Source: UBA8516 sp964434855 (GTDB lineage: Archaea > Thermoproteota > Nitrososphaeria > Nitrososphaerales > Nitrosopumilaceae). Taken from it: a stretch of 55,011 bases of DNA. Below the pieces are notes generated by a model. The model made no database searches and was not told the DNA's origin. It saw only the letters and a list, made by a program, of their open reading frames with translations. The position numbers and the translations under genes are program-made. Shown here piece after piece: positions 17,058 through 26,273 of the stretch; position 1 is the stretch's first letter; every line of letters begins with the position of its first letter. The stretch spans positions 1 to 55,011 of the forward strand of contig CAYSWR010000005.1 in NCBI GenBank assembly GCA_964434855.1. The letters run 5' to 3'.

Positions 17058-18443
17058 TTAGCTTGCCTTGTAATATTGATCAATAAACTTGTCTTTGACT
17101 TTGTTAAGCTCGTTTTTAGGTAAGATGGATGCTGTCTTCCATTCTAATCCAAGTGTTTCTTCAAGAGCTCTGTTTTCATCTACACCTTGTGACAAAACGT
17201 TTTGTTCAAATGCATCTCCGACGTCCATGTATTTTATATCAACACCAGTAAGTCCTGCTTTTCCTACAATTTCAGAAAGCGCCCTTACTTCTTGTGCTCT
17301 TGAATAAGCATCATACATTTGGTTAGCAATCTCCATATGATCTGCACGTGTTTTTCCTTCACCGACACCATCTTTCATGATTCTGCTAAGACTCATCAAA
17401 ACATTAACTGGTGGATAGATTCCTTTTCTAAACAAATCTCTGCCCAAGACAATTTGTCCTTCTGTGATGTATCCAGTAAGATCAGGAATTGGATGCGTGA
17501 TATCATCAGCTGGCATACTAAGTATTGGCATTTGTGTTACACTTCCCTTTTTATCACGTATTCTTCCTGCTCTTTCATAAATTGTTGAAAGGTCTGTGTA
17601 AAGATATCCTGGATATCCTTTTCTTCCAGGTACTTCTTCTCTTGCTGCACTAATTTCACGTAGAGCTTCTGCATAATTTGTCATGTCTGTGAGTATAACA
17701 AGAACATGCATGCCAAGGTCATATGCAAGATATTCAGCTACTGTGAGTGCTACACGAGGAGTAATGATTCTTTCAATTGCAGGGTCATCAGCTAGATTAA
17801 GAAAAAGTACGCTTCTTTTAAGAGCACCAGATTCTTCAAGACTTCGCTTAAAGTACTGTGCCTCACTGTATTGCACTCCAATTGCTGCAAAGACCACGGC
17901 AAATTCTTCACCACTTCCAATTACTGTTGCTTGTCTTGCAATCTGAGCAGCCAAGATATTGTGTGACATTCCAGAACCAGAAAATATTGGAAGCTTTTGA
18001 CCTCTAACGAGTGTCAACATTCCGTCTATGACTGAAACGCCAGTTTGGATAAAGTCTTTTGGATAATCTCTTTGTTCTGGATTCATTGGTTCACCGTTGA
18101 TATCTAAAAATTTAGAAGCAATTGGATCAGGAAGTCCATCATTTGGTCTGCCAAGTCCATCAAATACTCTACCAAGAACTTCAGCAGAAACTGGCATTGT
18201 CATTGTTCTTCCAATGAATTTTGCTTTTGTTCCAGAAATTGAAAGACCTGTTGTTCCCTCAAAAACCTGAACTACAGCTTTTCCAAATCCAACTTCCACA
18301 ACTTTTCCTAGTCTTTTTTCTCCACTTGTTGTCTGAATTTCTACAAGCTCATCAAATGAAGCTTTGTCTACTCCATCAACAATAACAAGTGGTCCTTTAA
18401 TTTCTGCAATTTTACTGTATTCTATTCCGCCTTCTAATGTCAA
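17058..18443 (-). CDS. atpB: A-type ATPase subunit B (non-catalytic), cluster 2
   Basis: Non-catalytic head subunit of 461 aa, with the block GQKLPIFSGSGMSHNILAAQ and PGRKGYPGYLYTDLSTIYER. Colinear with the cluster 1 B subunit but clearly diverged. It overlaps the end of atpA by 4 bp, consistent with coupled translation and a stoichiometric head complex. Confidence 0.95.
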   Translation of the reverse strand: MTLEGGIEYSKIAEIKGPLVIVDGVDKASFDELVEIQTTSGEKRLGKVVEVGFGKAVVQVFEGTTGLSISGTKAKFIGRTMTMPVSAEVLGRVFDGLGRPNDGLPDPIASKFLDINGEPMNPEQRDYPKDFIQTGVSVIDGMLTLVRGQKLPIFSGSGMSHNILAAQIARQATVIGSGEEFAVVFAAIGVQYSEAQYFKRSLEESGALKRSVLFLNLADDPAIERIITPRVALTVAEYLAYDLGMHVLVILTDMTNYAEALREISAAREEVPGRKGYPGYLYTDLSTIYERAGRIRDKKGSVTQMPILSMPADDITHPIPDLTGYITEGQIVLGRDLFRKGIYPPVNVLMSLSRIMKDGVGEGKTRADHMEIANQMYDAYSRAQEVRALSEIVGKAGLTGVDIKYMDVGDAFEQNVLSQGVDENRALEETLGLEWKTASILPKNELNKVKDKFIDQYYKAS

Positions 18444-20218
18444 GTTACGACTTTCACTCCCATGATATTTTTGAATTGTTCATTCATCAATGAATCAAGT
18501 TGATCAAGTTTTGCAATTTGATCGTCAGGAACTTCCATTCTTGCTTTCAATATATTACTAATTACAGACATGGCACGAATATCTGGAATAGTTGCGCCTT
18601 CTTTTAGTGCACGTTGACCTCCTTTGTAGAAATTAACCATGAGTTTTAGAAGCTTGAGTTGTTTTTTAGGGCTGCAATAGGTATCTACATTATCAAATGA
18701 GTTTTGTTGTAAGATTCCTATCTTTATCATTCTCGCTACTTCTAAGATGAGTTTTTCCTCGTCTGGCAGTGCTTCAGGTCCTAGCAATCTTACAATTTCT
18801 TTGAGAGTGTCTTCTCTTTGTAATATCGAATATGCTTCATTTCTAAGATGTAACCATTCATCACTAACATTTGCGCTCCACCACTTTGCAATATCAGAAA
18901 GATATCCAGAATAGCTATTCATCCAATTGATTGATGGATAGTGTCTAGAATATGCAAGTCTTGCATCTAGTGCCCAGAAAGTCTTGATGAATCTAATTGT
19001 ATGAGTTGTTACAGGTTCTGTAAAGTCACCACCAGATGGCGATACAGCGCCAACAAGAGTCACAGATCCTTCTCTTTCTGGACTGCCAAGAGCACTGACA
19101 CGTCCTGCTCTTTCATAAAATTCTGCTAATCTTGATGCAAGATATGACGGATAGCCTTCTTCTGCTGGCATTTCTTCTAGTCTTCCGCTCATTTCTCGCA
19201 AAGCTTCTGCCCATCTACTTGTAGAATCTGCAACAAGTACGACGTGTTTCCCCATGTCTCTATAATATTCAGCAATTGTAACTCCGGTGTAGATACTTGC
19301 TTCTCTTGCAGCTACTGGCATGTTACTTGTATTTGCAACAAGAACAGTTCTTTCCATCAAAGGTCTTCCAGTGTTTGGATCTTTTAGATGTGGAAATTCT
19401 ACAAGGACTTCAGTCATTTCATTTCCTCTTTCACCACATCCAATGTAAACTACAACTTGAGAATCTGCCCATTTTGCAATTTGGTGTAATGTTACAGTTT
19501 TTCCAGTACCAAATGCACCAGGAATAGAACCTGTTCCTCCCTTTGCTATTGGAAAGAATGTATCAATGACACGCTGTCCTGTAATTAGTGGAACTGTAGG
19601 ATCAAATCTCTGCTTGTATGGTCGTGGTTTTCTTACTGGCCATCTATGATACATCTTGAGTGGTATTTTCTTTCCATCGCTTTCTGTAACAGCTATCTCT
19701 GTTTCAAGGTCGTATTCACCCTCACTAACAATGCTAGTAATTTTACCACCAGGATAATCAGGTGGAACAAGAATGCTGTGTTTGATTAACTGAGTTTCGT
19801 CAACTGTACCAAGGACATCTCCTCCTTGTATTTTATCACCTACTTTGACAGTTGGTGTAAACTTGTATTTTTTTGTCATGTCTACAGGAGTTGTTGTAAC
19901 ACCCCTGCCGATGAAAGCCCCAGATTTCTTGGAAAGCTCGTTTAGTGGTCTTTGTATTCCATCATAAATTTGTCCAATGATTCCAGGACCAAGTAAAACA
20001 CTCAATGGGTTACCTGTACCAACAACTGGCTCGCCTGGTTTCAATCCGCTTGTTGATTCATAAACTTGGATAAATGCAACGTCACCTGTTAGACGAATTA
20101 CTTCACCAATAAGATTCAGATTTCCTACTGAAACCGTTTCATACATTTTTGCATCAGACATTCCGTCTGCTTTAACTGCAGGACCGCTAACCCAAACTAT
20201 TTTTCCTTTTGCAACCAT
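18440..20218 (-). CDS. atpA: A-type ATPase subunit A (catalytic), cluster 2
   Basis: Catalytic subunit of 592 aa. The P-loop is GAFGTGKT (residues 234-241), followed by IGCGERGNEMTEVL and SRWAEALREMSGRLEEMPAE. The non-homologous insertion typical of A/V-type A subunits is present. It lies 2 bp after atpE. As the more thaumarchaeal-looking cluster (detached C, divergent I), this is the probable resident ATP synthase; that assignment is inference and needs a tree. Confidence 0.95.
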   Translation of the reverse strand: MVAKGKIVWVSGPAVKADGMSDAKMYETVSVGNLNLIGEVIRLTGDVAFIQVYESTSGLKPGEPVVGTGNPLSVLLGPGIIGQIYDGIQRPLNELSKKSGAFIGRGVTTTPVDMTKKYKFTPTVKVGDKIQGGDVLGTVDETQLIKHSILVPPDYPGGKITSIVSEGEYDLETEIAVTESDGKKIPLKMYHRWPVRKPRPYKQRFDPTVPLITGQRVIDTFFPIAKGGTGSIPGAFGTGKTVTLHQIAKWADSQVVVYIGCGERGNEMTEVLVEFPHLKDPNTGRPLMERTVLVANTSNMPVAAREASIYTGVTIAEYYRDMGKHVVLVADSTSRWAEALREMSGRLEEMPAEEGYPSYLASRLAEFYERAGRVSALGSPEREGSVTLVGAVSPSGGDFTEPVTTHTIRFIKTFWALDARLAYSRHYPSINWMNSYSGYLSDIAKWWSANVSDEWLHLRNEAYSILQREDTLKEIVRLLGPEALPDEEKLILEVARMIKIGILQQNSFDNVDTYCSPKKQLKLLKLMVNFYKGGQRALKEGATIPDIRAMSVISNILKARMEVPDDQIAKLDQLDSLMNEQFKNIMGVKVVT

Positions 20219-20220
20219 AG

Positions 20221-20814
20221 CTATCTGCCGAATCTGATTGCAATGTCTTTCCTTATTAAAGGCTTTAGACGTTCGATTCTTGCATCGATTGTATTATCAA
20301 AGCTCATTGATCCATCTTTTGATTTTACTATTACACCACCAAGACAATTAACTGTGTTAGAAGATAATGTTGCGTCGGGAAATTTAGATAAAATTGATTG
20401 TACTGCTGATTTGTCTTTTGAATTGCATTCTACAATAACATTAGAAGTACCAAGTCCTTTTACTGATTCATCAAGTAATTGAGTCACAAGTTTTGTATAA
20501 TCTTCATTTCGTACCAAGTCATTCAGTTTTTCTATAGCCTTTGTAAAGACTTTTTCAACCGAGTCTTCAACAAGCAAGAGTCGTTTGTTTCTAGCCTCAA
20601 GAGAAGCACTTCCTGTGATTTGTTTTTGAAGTTTGTCTGCCTCTTTTTTACCGTCTACAAGTATTCTGTCATATTCTTGTTCTAGTGAAGATAGAGAATT
20701 AGAAAGTGTATTTTTAGAGTCATCAAGCGACTGTTTTATGCTTAAAAGTAGCTCGTTTTCAGATTGGTTCAAAATCTTATCAACAGTTTTCTCTAAAGCA
20801 GGGCTAGATGTCAA
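20221..20814 (-). CDS. atpE: A-type ATPase subunit E (peripheral stalk), cluster 2
   Basis: Stalk subunit of 197 aa: an N-terminal coiled coil (about 5-75, rich in Lys/Glu/Ser) and a C-terminal domain ending in the family motif GGVIVKSKDGSMSFDNTIDA. It starts with TTG (20814); ATTAAAAT, about 28 bp upstream on the minus strand, may be the TATA box. First gene of the cluster 2 operon, divergent from atpI. Confidence 0.85.
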   Translation of the reverse strand: MTSSPALEKTVDKILNQSENELLLSIKQSLDDSKNTLSNSLSSLEQEYDRILVDGKKEADKLQKQITGSASLEARNKRLLLVEDSVEKVFTKAIEKLNDLVRNEDYTKLVTQLLDESVKGLGTSNVIVECNSKDKSAVQSILSKFPDATLSSNTVNCLGGVIVKSKDGSMSFDNTIDARIERLKPLIRKDIAIRFGR

Positions 20815-20837
20815 CGATCAGGCGTTTAATGCTAACA

Positions 20838-20889
20838 GATTTTAATGTTTTGACCAGAAAAAAAATTCTTAGAAACGTTTTAAAAACGT
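20838..20889. promoter_or_regulatory. Divergent promoter between cluster 2 atpE and atpI
   Basis: The near-palindrome ACGTTTTAAAAACGT (20875-20889) contains a TATA-like core about 28 bp before TTG 20911, so atpI is probably leaderless. ATTAAAAT at about 20838-20846 is a TATA candidate for atpE. The atpI-side sequence is duplicated at 13043-13104. Confidence 0.5.
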
Positions 20890-20938
20890 GAAACCAACCG
20901 AGGATCTGTCTTGGTTGTAGCAGAACTTATGTTAGGAA
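20878..20938 (+). repeat. Cluster 2 atpI promoter/start copy of the 13043-13104 repeat
   Basis: About 60 bp aligns with 13043-13104: four mismatches in the first 45 bases, then a one-base gap. Here the sequence is functional, carrying the promoter and codons 1-9 of atpI, so this is the probable parent copy. Confidence 0.75.
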
Positions 20939-23013
20939 CTATTATTGTACCAAGAACAGAGTCTCCAGAAGCAATATCAAGACTAACTGAATTTGAGTGG
21001 TTTCATAAAATAGAAACTCAGAATGATACAGTTACTCCTGAAATTGACGATTTATTATTAAAAGCTCAAAAACTCTATCAATCAGTTGATGAAGTTGTAA
21101 AAGGTCTTCAGATTCCTATACGAGTTGGAATAATAGAAATTTTGTTCAAAGGTTTGGTAATAAAAAGAAATCAGTATGAGCTTGATGAAATTGCAACGAT
21201 GATTGATGATTTAGAAGAAAAAAGTCATGCAGTAATAGATGGACCGGCAAAACTTCTAGAAGACTATGCCAATACAAAACGTTCACTTGAAGAATATACA
21301 GGCTTCAAAGAAACACTTGAGGTTGTGAAAAAACTGAATGTTAACCTAAGCAATCTTGGGCAAATGAAATATTTTTATACAAATCTATTTGTGATAAATT
21401 CTTCAGATTTTGCTGAGATTAGTCGCACCCTAGAAGGAATTACAATTTTCAAATATGAGTTAGATAGTAAATTAAAAACAGCAATCATAGTTTTTACTGA
21501 TACGCAAGACTCTGAGAGAGTTCTTAAAGTTCTTCGAAGTTTTAATGCAAATCCGTTTATAATTCCACAAGGAATACCCCAGAATCCAAGTCAGGCATAC
21601 AGCTTGGTTGTTTCAAAAATTACTGAACTTACTACAAAAGAAAAGAAACTTGCAAAAGAACTTTTAGAAACAAAAAAGAAAATTCGTGGTACAATCTTAT
21701 CATTGCATGAAGGTTCTGGTATTGCAAAAGACGTACTTGAAAAAATGCGCAAACCTGGTGGAACAAAACGATTTGCAGTAATACAAGGATACATTCCACG
21801 TGTAATGGAAAAAAAATTCATAGATACAACAAAGAGATGGATGTCAATAACTGAAGAGATCACAGACCCTAAAATATTCAAGGACATACCAATCCTTTTT
21901 GCTAACAAGTCATGGATTAGGACCTTTGAAGTCATTACAGAGAGTCAAGGTATACCAAAACGTGGAGAAGCAGATCCAACTCCAATGATTGCGATTATGT
22001 GGCCAATATTCTATGGAATTATGTTTGCTGATTTTGGTCATGGAGTATTGCTTATGCTTTTAGGATTATTGTTCAAATTCAAAGGTCAGGGAACACTTGC
22101 AAAATGGGGAATGTTGATTGCAATATCAGGTGGTTCAGCAGCCTTTGGAGGAATACTAACTGGTGAGGCGTTTGGTTTTCATTTAACAGAATTTGCTGCA
22201 GTTGAATCACTTTTGGAAGAAGGTGGGCCCTTACATTCCATAAAATGGTTAGTAGGAATCATCAGTGTAGCTGAATTAAACTTTGAACAAGTAATTAGAA
22301 TTCTAAAAGTTTCGATATTTCTTGGAATAGTACACCTAGTATGGGCATTTATTCTACACATTAGAAGACTACATCGAAGAGGCGACAAACTTACAATGTT
22401 TACAGAAGCTATCCCGACTCTTGTGATGTATGGTGGAGTTGTAGCTATTATGATGACTGCGATTGGCTCTGGTTATGATATAATGAACATGTATTCACGC
22501 GTTCACAACGAACCTGTTCCATGGGTTACTATACTTGTTGGAGACTGGGCACGTGTTTGGATTGTTGCTAGGATTGCAATACCTGTAACCATTGGTTGCA
22601 TGGGAATGATAATGGTCGGTGGAATTCTTCACAATAAAAAACACCCAGGAGAGGGAGGCAGTATTATGAATGTTGTAATTGAAGTACTTTTGGTAAAAAC
22701 AGTAGAACTTTTGTCACACACAATAAGCTATGCAAGAATTGGCATTATGCTTCTTGTTCATGCAGCACTTTTGCTTACTGTAAATAATTCATATCATTCA
22801 ATGGGAGGATCAGAATCAGTTGGTGGACTAGCACTGATAATTGGTGGAAACCTTGGCATAATGATGATTGAAGGTTTGATTGTATACATCCAGTCTTTGA
22901 GGCTTCATCTCTACGAATTTTTTACAAAGTGGTATGAGGGTGGAGGAAAACCATTCAAAAAGATTGCACCAGAAATGCTGTATAATCAGCTTTTATGGAA
23001 GAAAAGGGACTAG
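20911..23013 (+). CDS. atpI: A-type ATPase subunit I (a-subunit), cluster 2
   Basis: Membrane subunit of 700 aa. A soluble coiled-coil N-terminal half (to about 360) is followed by a membrane half with seven or eight helices. The essential arginine is probably Arg609 in SHTISYARIGIMLLVH. TTG 20911 fits the TATA spacing; ATG 20929 is the alternative. It is transcribed away from the rest of cluster 2 and converges with the rhodanese gene, the two stop codons overlapping by 4 bp. Longer and quite different from the cluster 1 copy. Confidence 0.93.
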   Translation: MVVAELMLGTIIVPRTESPEAISRLTEFEWFHKIETQNDTVTPEIDDLLLKAQKLYQSVDEVVKGLQIPIRVGIIEILFKGLVIKRNQYELDEIATMIDDLEEKSHAVIDGPAKLLEDYANTKRSLEEYTGFKETLEVVKKLNVNLSNLGQMKYFYTNLFVINSSDFAEISRTLEGITIFKYELDSKLKTAIIVFTDTQDSERVLKVLRSFNANPFIIPQGIPQNPSQAYSLVVSKITELTTKEKKLAKELLETKKKIRGTILSLHEGSGIAKDVLEKMRKPGGTKRFAVIQGYIPRVMEKKFIDTTKRWMSITEEITDPKIFKDIPILFANKSWIRTFEVITESQGIPKRGEADPTPMIAIMWPIFYGIMFADFGHGVLLMLLGLLFKFKGQGTLAKWGMLIAISGGSAAFGGILTGEAFGFHLTEFAAVESLLEEGGPLHSIKWLVGIISVAELNFEQVIRILKVSIFLGIVHLVWAFILHIRRLHRRGDKLTMFTEAIPTLVMYGGVVAIMMTAIGSGYDIMNMYSRVHNEPVPWVTILVGDWARVWIVARIAIPVTIGCMGMIMVGGILHNKKHPGEGGSIMNVVIEVLLVKTVELLSHTISYARIGIMLLVHAALLLTVNNSYHSMGGSESVGGLALIIGGNLGIMMIEGLIVYIQSLRLHLYEFFTKWYEGGGKPFKKIAPEMLYNQLLWKKRD

Positions 23014-23786
23014 ACTACAGGAAGATCCAATCTATTTCCCCATTCTCCCCAAGAACCTACATAGACTTTAACATTTTTGAATCCAAGTTTTTTGAGAGCT
23101 AGAAATGAATTTGCAGCTCGATATCCTCCTTGACAATAAGTTACTATCTCATCATCTTTTGATATTTGTTGATAGAGTTCAGAAAGAGATTTGTTGTCTT
23201 TCATTGTTCCATCTTCTGCTATGTTAAAGTTCCAATCCATGTTTATTGCATTTGGAATGTGACCATTTCTTGCAGCTCGTATTACTGTGCCATTGAATTC
23301 TTCTTGTGTTCTGGCATCAACAAGTTTTATTTTATCTAAATTTTTTTTGATGTACTCGTATCCAATAACAATATTCTTGTTGATTTTCCCAGAAAACTTT
23401 GCAGGTTTGAAACCATTTGTTTTTGTTTCTAGAGGAAGATTTTCACTTTTCCATTTTTTCATTCCTCCATCAAGCATGAAAACTTGAGGATGTGAAAAAT
23501 ATAACAAAAGCCATACACCGCGAGCTGCACTCATTCCAGAAACTTCATCATAAAATACAACTTTCTTTTCTGTTGTAATTCCAACATAAGAAAGAAGTTT
23601 TTGCATTTCCATGTCAAATGCCTTCATTCCTTCTTTTGATGTATCAGACCAATGATAATAAAACAAATCTAGATTTACGGCACCTGGAATGTGTTCAATA
23701 GAATATTCTTTGTATGATCTTGTATCAATCAAGATCAAATTTGGATTTTCAAGAGTTTTTGCCAAGTCGTTAACAGTAATAAACAT
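23010..23786 (-). CDS. Thiosulfate sulfurtransferase (tandem rhodanese domains)
   Basis: Protein of 258 aa made of two rhodanese domains. The N-terminal domain (1-120) lacks the catalytic cysteine (FYDEVSGMSAARG in the loop). The C-terminal domain (about 140-255) has the active-site loop YCQGGYRA with Cys218. This is the standard arrangement of thiosulfate or 3-mercaptopyruvate sulfurtransferases; the loop sequence favours the thiosulfate type (inference). Single gene, not in an obvious operon. Confidence 0.88.
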   Translation of the reverse strand: MFITVNDLAKTLENPNLILIDTRSYKEYSIEHIPGAVNLDLFYYHWSDTSKEGMKAFDMEMQKLLSYVGITTEKKVVFYDEVSGMSAARGVWLLLYFSHPQVFMLDGGMKKWKSENLPLETKTNGFKPAKFSGKINKNIVIGYEYIKKNLDKIKLVDARTQEEFNGTVIRAARNGHIPNAINMDWNFNIAEDGTMKDNKSLSELYQQISKDDEIVTYCQGGYRAANSFLALKKLGFKNVKVYVGSWGEWGNRLDLPVV

Positions 23787-23864
23787 GAATTGAAGTTAGT
23801 TGATGATATCTAAATTCATTTCATAATGAGATGGTATTAGAATAAAAAGGAAAGTGTTAACGTA

Positions 23865-25334
23865 CTATTCGTTTACGTACGCTCTTTCTCCATGCTGTGC
23901 AATATCAAGACCGACTTCTTCCTCTTTTGGAGTAACGCGTATACTGCCAGGCCACACCGCATCCATAATCTTGACTATGATTGCGGTAATACCTACTGCC
24001 CAAGCCATTGCTGCAAATGCACCAATTGCGTTGTTCAATAGTTGTTGTGGATTTCCAAAGGCGAGTCCATCAGCGCCCCATGGTGTAAATCGCTTTTCTG
24101 CAAATATACCAGTACAAAGTGCGCCTACTAAACCTCCAATTCCATGTACTGCCCATGTATCAAGTGCATCATCCCATTTGCGTCTGTTCTTAAACAGTAC
24201 TGCGCCGTAACATATGGTTGATGCAGCAATGCCGATAATAAGAGCAGACATTGGTGACACAAAACCTGATGCTGGCGTAATAGCTACAAGTCCGGCTACA
24301 GCACCAGTTGCTGCACCAATTGTAGAGGGTTTTCCTGTATGGGCCCACGATACTAGCATCCATGTAATAACTGCCATTGCCGTAGCAACTTGTGTTGCGA
24401 CAAATGCACTTGTTGCATTTGTTGCTGCTGCGCCTGCAGATCCAGCGTTAAAGCCGAACCATCCAAACCAGAGCAATGCTGCACCAAGAACTATCAGTGG
24501 TATGTTGTGAGGTTCCATTGGAACCTTTCCATATCCTAATCTTCTGCCCAACATCAGAGCTATAACTAGTCCTGAGAAGCCAGATGTGATATGAATTACA
24601 GTTCCGCCTGCAAAGTCAAGCGACGGAAGTGCGCCTGTCCAGCCTAATGCGGTACCACCAGATCCTAGTGACCATGTCCAGTGAGCGGCAAAGTCGTACA
24701 CGAATGTTGCCCATAGAACTACGAAGACGCAGAATGCACTAAACTTCATTCGTTCAGCTAATGCTGCTACAATCAATGCTGGTGTGATTATACCGAACAT
24801 CATCTGGAATATCATGTATGTCTGATGAGGAATAGTCGTTCCTGTAATTCCACCGTAAACGTCTGATGGAACGTCATGAAGAACGTTATTCAGGCCTACC
24901 CAGTCTAAAGTTCCTATAAATCCATTTCCTGCGTCGGGACCAAAGGCAAGACTGTATCCCCATAGAACCCATTGTACTGCAACGATTGCAGTTGTGATGA
25001 ATACCATCATCAACGAATTCACTGCATTCTTTGATCTTGAAAGTCCAGCATAGAAAATTGCGAGTCCAGCAGGTGTCATTACCAACACGAGCGCTGAAGA
25101 TGTCATCATCCAAGCATTGTCACCAGTATCTAGACGACATGGAACTAGATTTCCATCTTCGCCTACTATGTGATTTCCGCCTTCATCTTTATCAAAGCAA
25201 GAATATTTTTCAGCAGGATCGCCTGGCATATAAGCAGAGGCGTTTCCTGAGAAACTTATTGCTATTAGCGTCGCAACTACCATGACAGCACTTATGGTAA
25301 ATACCTCGGACCTTCGTGCTTTCTTCCAAAACAT
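23865..25334 (-). CDS. amt: Ammonium transporter (Amt family)
   Basis: Membrane transporter of 489 aa with a signal-like first segment and about eleven transmembrane helices. The two pore histidines are His248 (GGTVIHITSGFSGL) and His397 (WAVHGIGG). The extracellular N-terminal loop has an insertion with Cys46 and Cys66, which could form a disulfide. In ammonia-oxidising archaea Amt proteins import or sense ammonium. A minus-strand TATA box lies about 25 bp upstream, and repeated operator-like motifs lie beyond it, so expression is probably tightly controlled, as expected for nitrogen supply. Confidence 0.95.
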   Translation of the reverse strand: MFWKKARRSEVFTISAVMVVATLIAISFSGNASAYMPGDPAEKYSCFDKDEGGNHIVGEDGNLVPCRLDTGDNAWMMTSSALVLVMTPAGLAIFYAGLSRSKNAVNSLMMVFITTAIVAVQWVLWGYSLAFGPDAGNGFIGTLDWVGLNNVLHDVPSDVYGGITGTTIPHQTYMIFQMMFGIITPALIVAALAERMKFSAFCVFVVLWATFVYDFAAHWTWSLGSGGTALGWTGALPSLDFAGGTVIHITSGFSGLVIALMLGRRLGYGKVPMEPHNIPLIVLGAALLWFGWFGFNAGSAGAAATNATSAFVATQVATAMAVITWMLVSWAHTGKPSTIGAATGAVAGLVAITPASGFVSPMSALIIGIAASTICYGAVLFKNRRKWDDALDTWAVHGIGGLVGALCTGIFAEKRFTPWGADGLAFGNPQQLLNNAIGAFAAMAWAVGITAIIVKIMDAVWPGSIRVTPKEEEVGLDIAQHGERAYVNE

Positions 25335-25352
25335 TAGATTTTCTTCTTTACC

Positions 25353-25365
25353 AAAAGTATAAAAA
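25353..25365 (-). promoter_or_regulatory. TATA box of amt
   Basis: On the minus strand TTTTTTATACTTT is centred about 25 bp upstream of the amt ATG (25334), predicting a leaderless message. It lies between the start codon and the repeated TGTATCAT motifs. Confidence 0.5.
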
Positions 25366-25367
25366 AC

Positions 25368-25443
25368 ATTGTATCATATTAGATGATTTTTATGATACAT
25401 TATAACATGATAAAGTATTATATTGTATCACATTATATGATAA
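25368..25443. promoter_or_regulatory. Repeated TGTATCAT/ATGATACA operator upstream of amt
   Basis: TGTATCAT at 25370-25377 and its exact inverse ATGATACA at 25392-25399 form an inverted repeat with centres 22 bp apart, two helical turns. A near-identical 20-bp direct copy of the first site (two mismatches) sits at 25422-25441, about 54 bp from it. Candidate binding sites for a dimeric regulator of amt, and possibly of the divergent 25542-atpC operon. Regulator unknown. Confidence 0.55.
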
Positions 25444-25541
25444 TAACGTAAAATGAATATTTTATATCATAATTGCCAAATTTATCGATTTGTTTTCATT
25501 CAATCTAAGAATATTGATCCAATAAAATTGGGGTCGTTTGT

Positions 25542-26246
25542 TTGAGAAGCCTAGAAGCATCTATAAAATTAGAAGACAAACCTAAACTAGCTATTTTTAA
25601 GACCTTCAAAACGAAAAAGGAAGAGCTTACAGGTGAAGCAATGCGACAGAGATCAATTATCGCAAATCTTGCAACTGAAACAAGACATATGATGAATACA
25701 AGAACATCTTTAGCTCACAAGGTTGCAGAGAAAGGTAATACAGTGTGGCAAAATGTTTATTCTGGAATTTTTAGAGATCTTGACGAAATTTTGCTTCCAC
25801 TTGGAATTGCGGAAGAGGCAGGAAGGTTGCCCTTAAAGCGAGGACCAAGGGCTTTGCAAGAGCATGGCGTACCGTATTACAAACTCACAGAAAGTGGTAT
25901 GTTAGTAGCTGCATCTCTTGATGAGCTAAAAGATGAAAGAATTAAAATTCTTAAGAAATTCTTTGAGAATTATGATATAAAAGAAGAAGAATTCAAAGGA
26001 GTGATTCTTACACTGTTGAATATTGCCCCAAATTTTGTTTTCGCATTACTCAAAAAATACATAGAATCACATGTTAATGGAGAGATAGACAAGATTATTC
26101 CGTTTAATTCAAATCGTTTAAGGCATACTCTTAATGGAACAATGGCAATCTATGGAGAACTTTTAGAAGGATTTTCCACCTTGACAAGTTCTGATCGTGA
26201 ATCTGTTATCAATTTTTTCCGGTCCAACCTTATCTCCAAACATTAA
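25542..26246 (+). CDS. Uncharacterised protein with possible winged-helix segment, upstream of cluster 2 atpC
   Basis: Soluble protein of 234 aa, helix-rich and without signal peptide or membrane segment. A segment around residues 107-130 (HGVPYYKLTESGMLVAASLD) looks like the wing of a winged-helix domain (YxLTxxG), so a DNA-binding or protein-binding adaptor is possible. TTG is the only reasonable start. It lies 27 bp before the detached atpC and in the same direction, so the two are probably cotranscribed. No family recognised; a link to ATPase assembly or control is inference from position. Confidence 0.6.
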   Translation: MRSLEASIKLEDKPKLAIFKTFKTKKEELTGEAMRQRSIIANLATETRHMMNTRTSLAHKVAEKGNTVWQNVYSGIFRDLDEILLPLGIAEEAGRLPLKRGPRALQEHGVPYYKLTESGMLVAASLDELKDERIKILKKFFENYDIKEEEFKGVILTLLNIAPNFVFALLKKYIESHVNGEIDKIIPFNSNRLRHTLNGTMAIYGELLEGFSTLTSSDRESVINFFRSNLISKH

Positions 26247-26273
26247 AATCCTTACTCAAAAGAAGTCATATGA

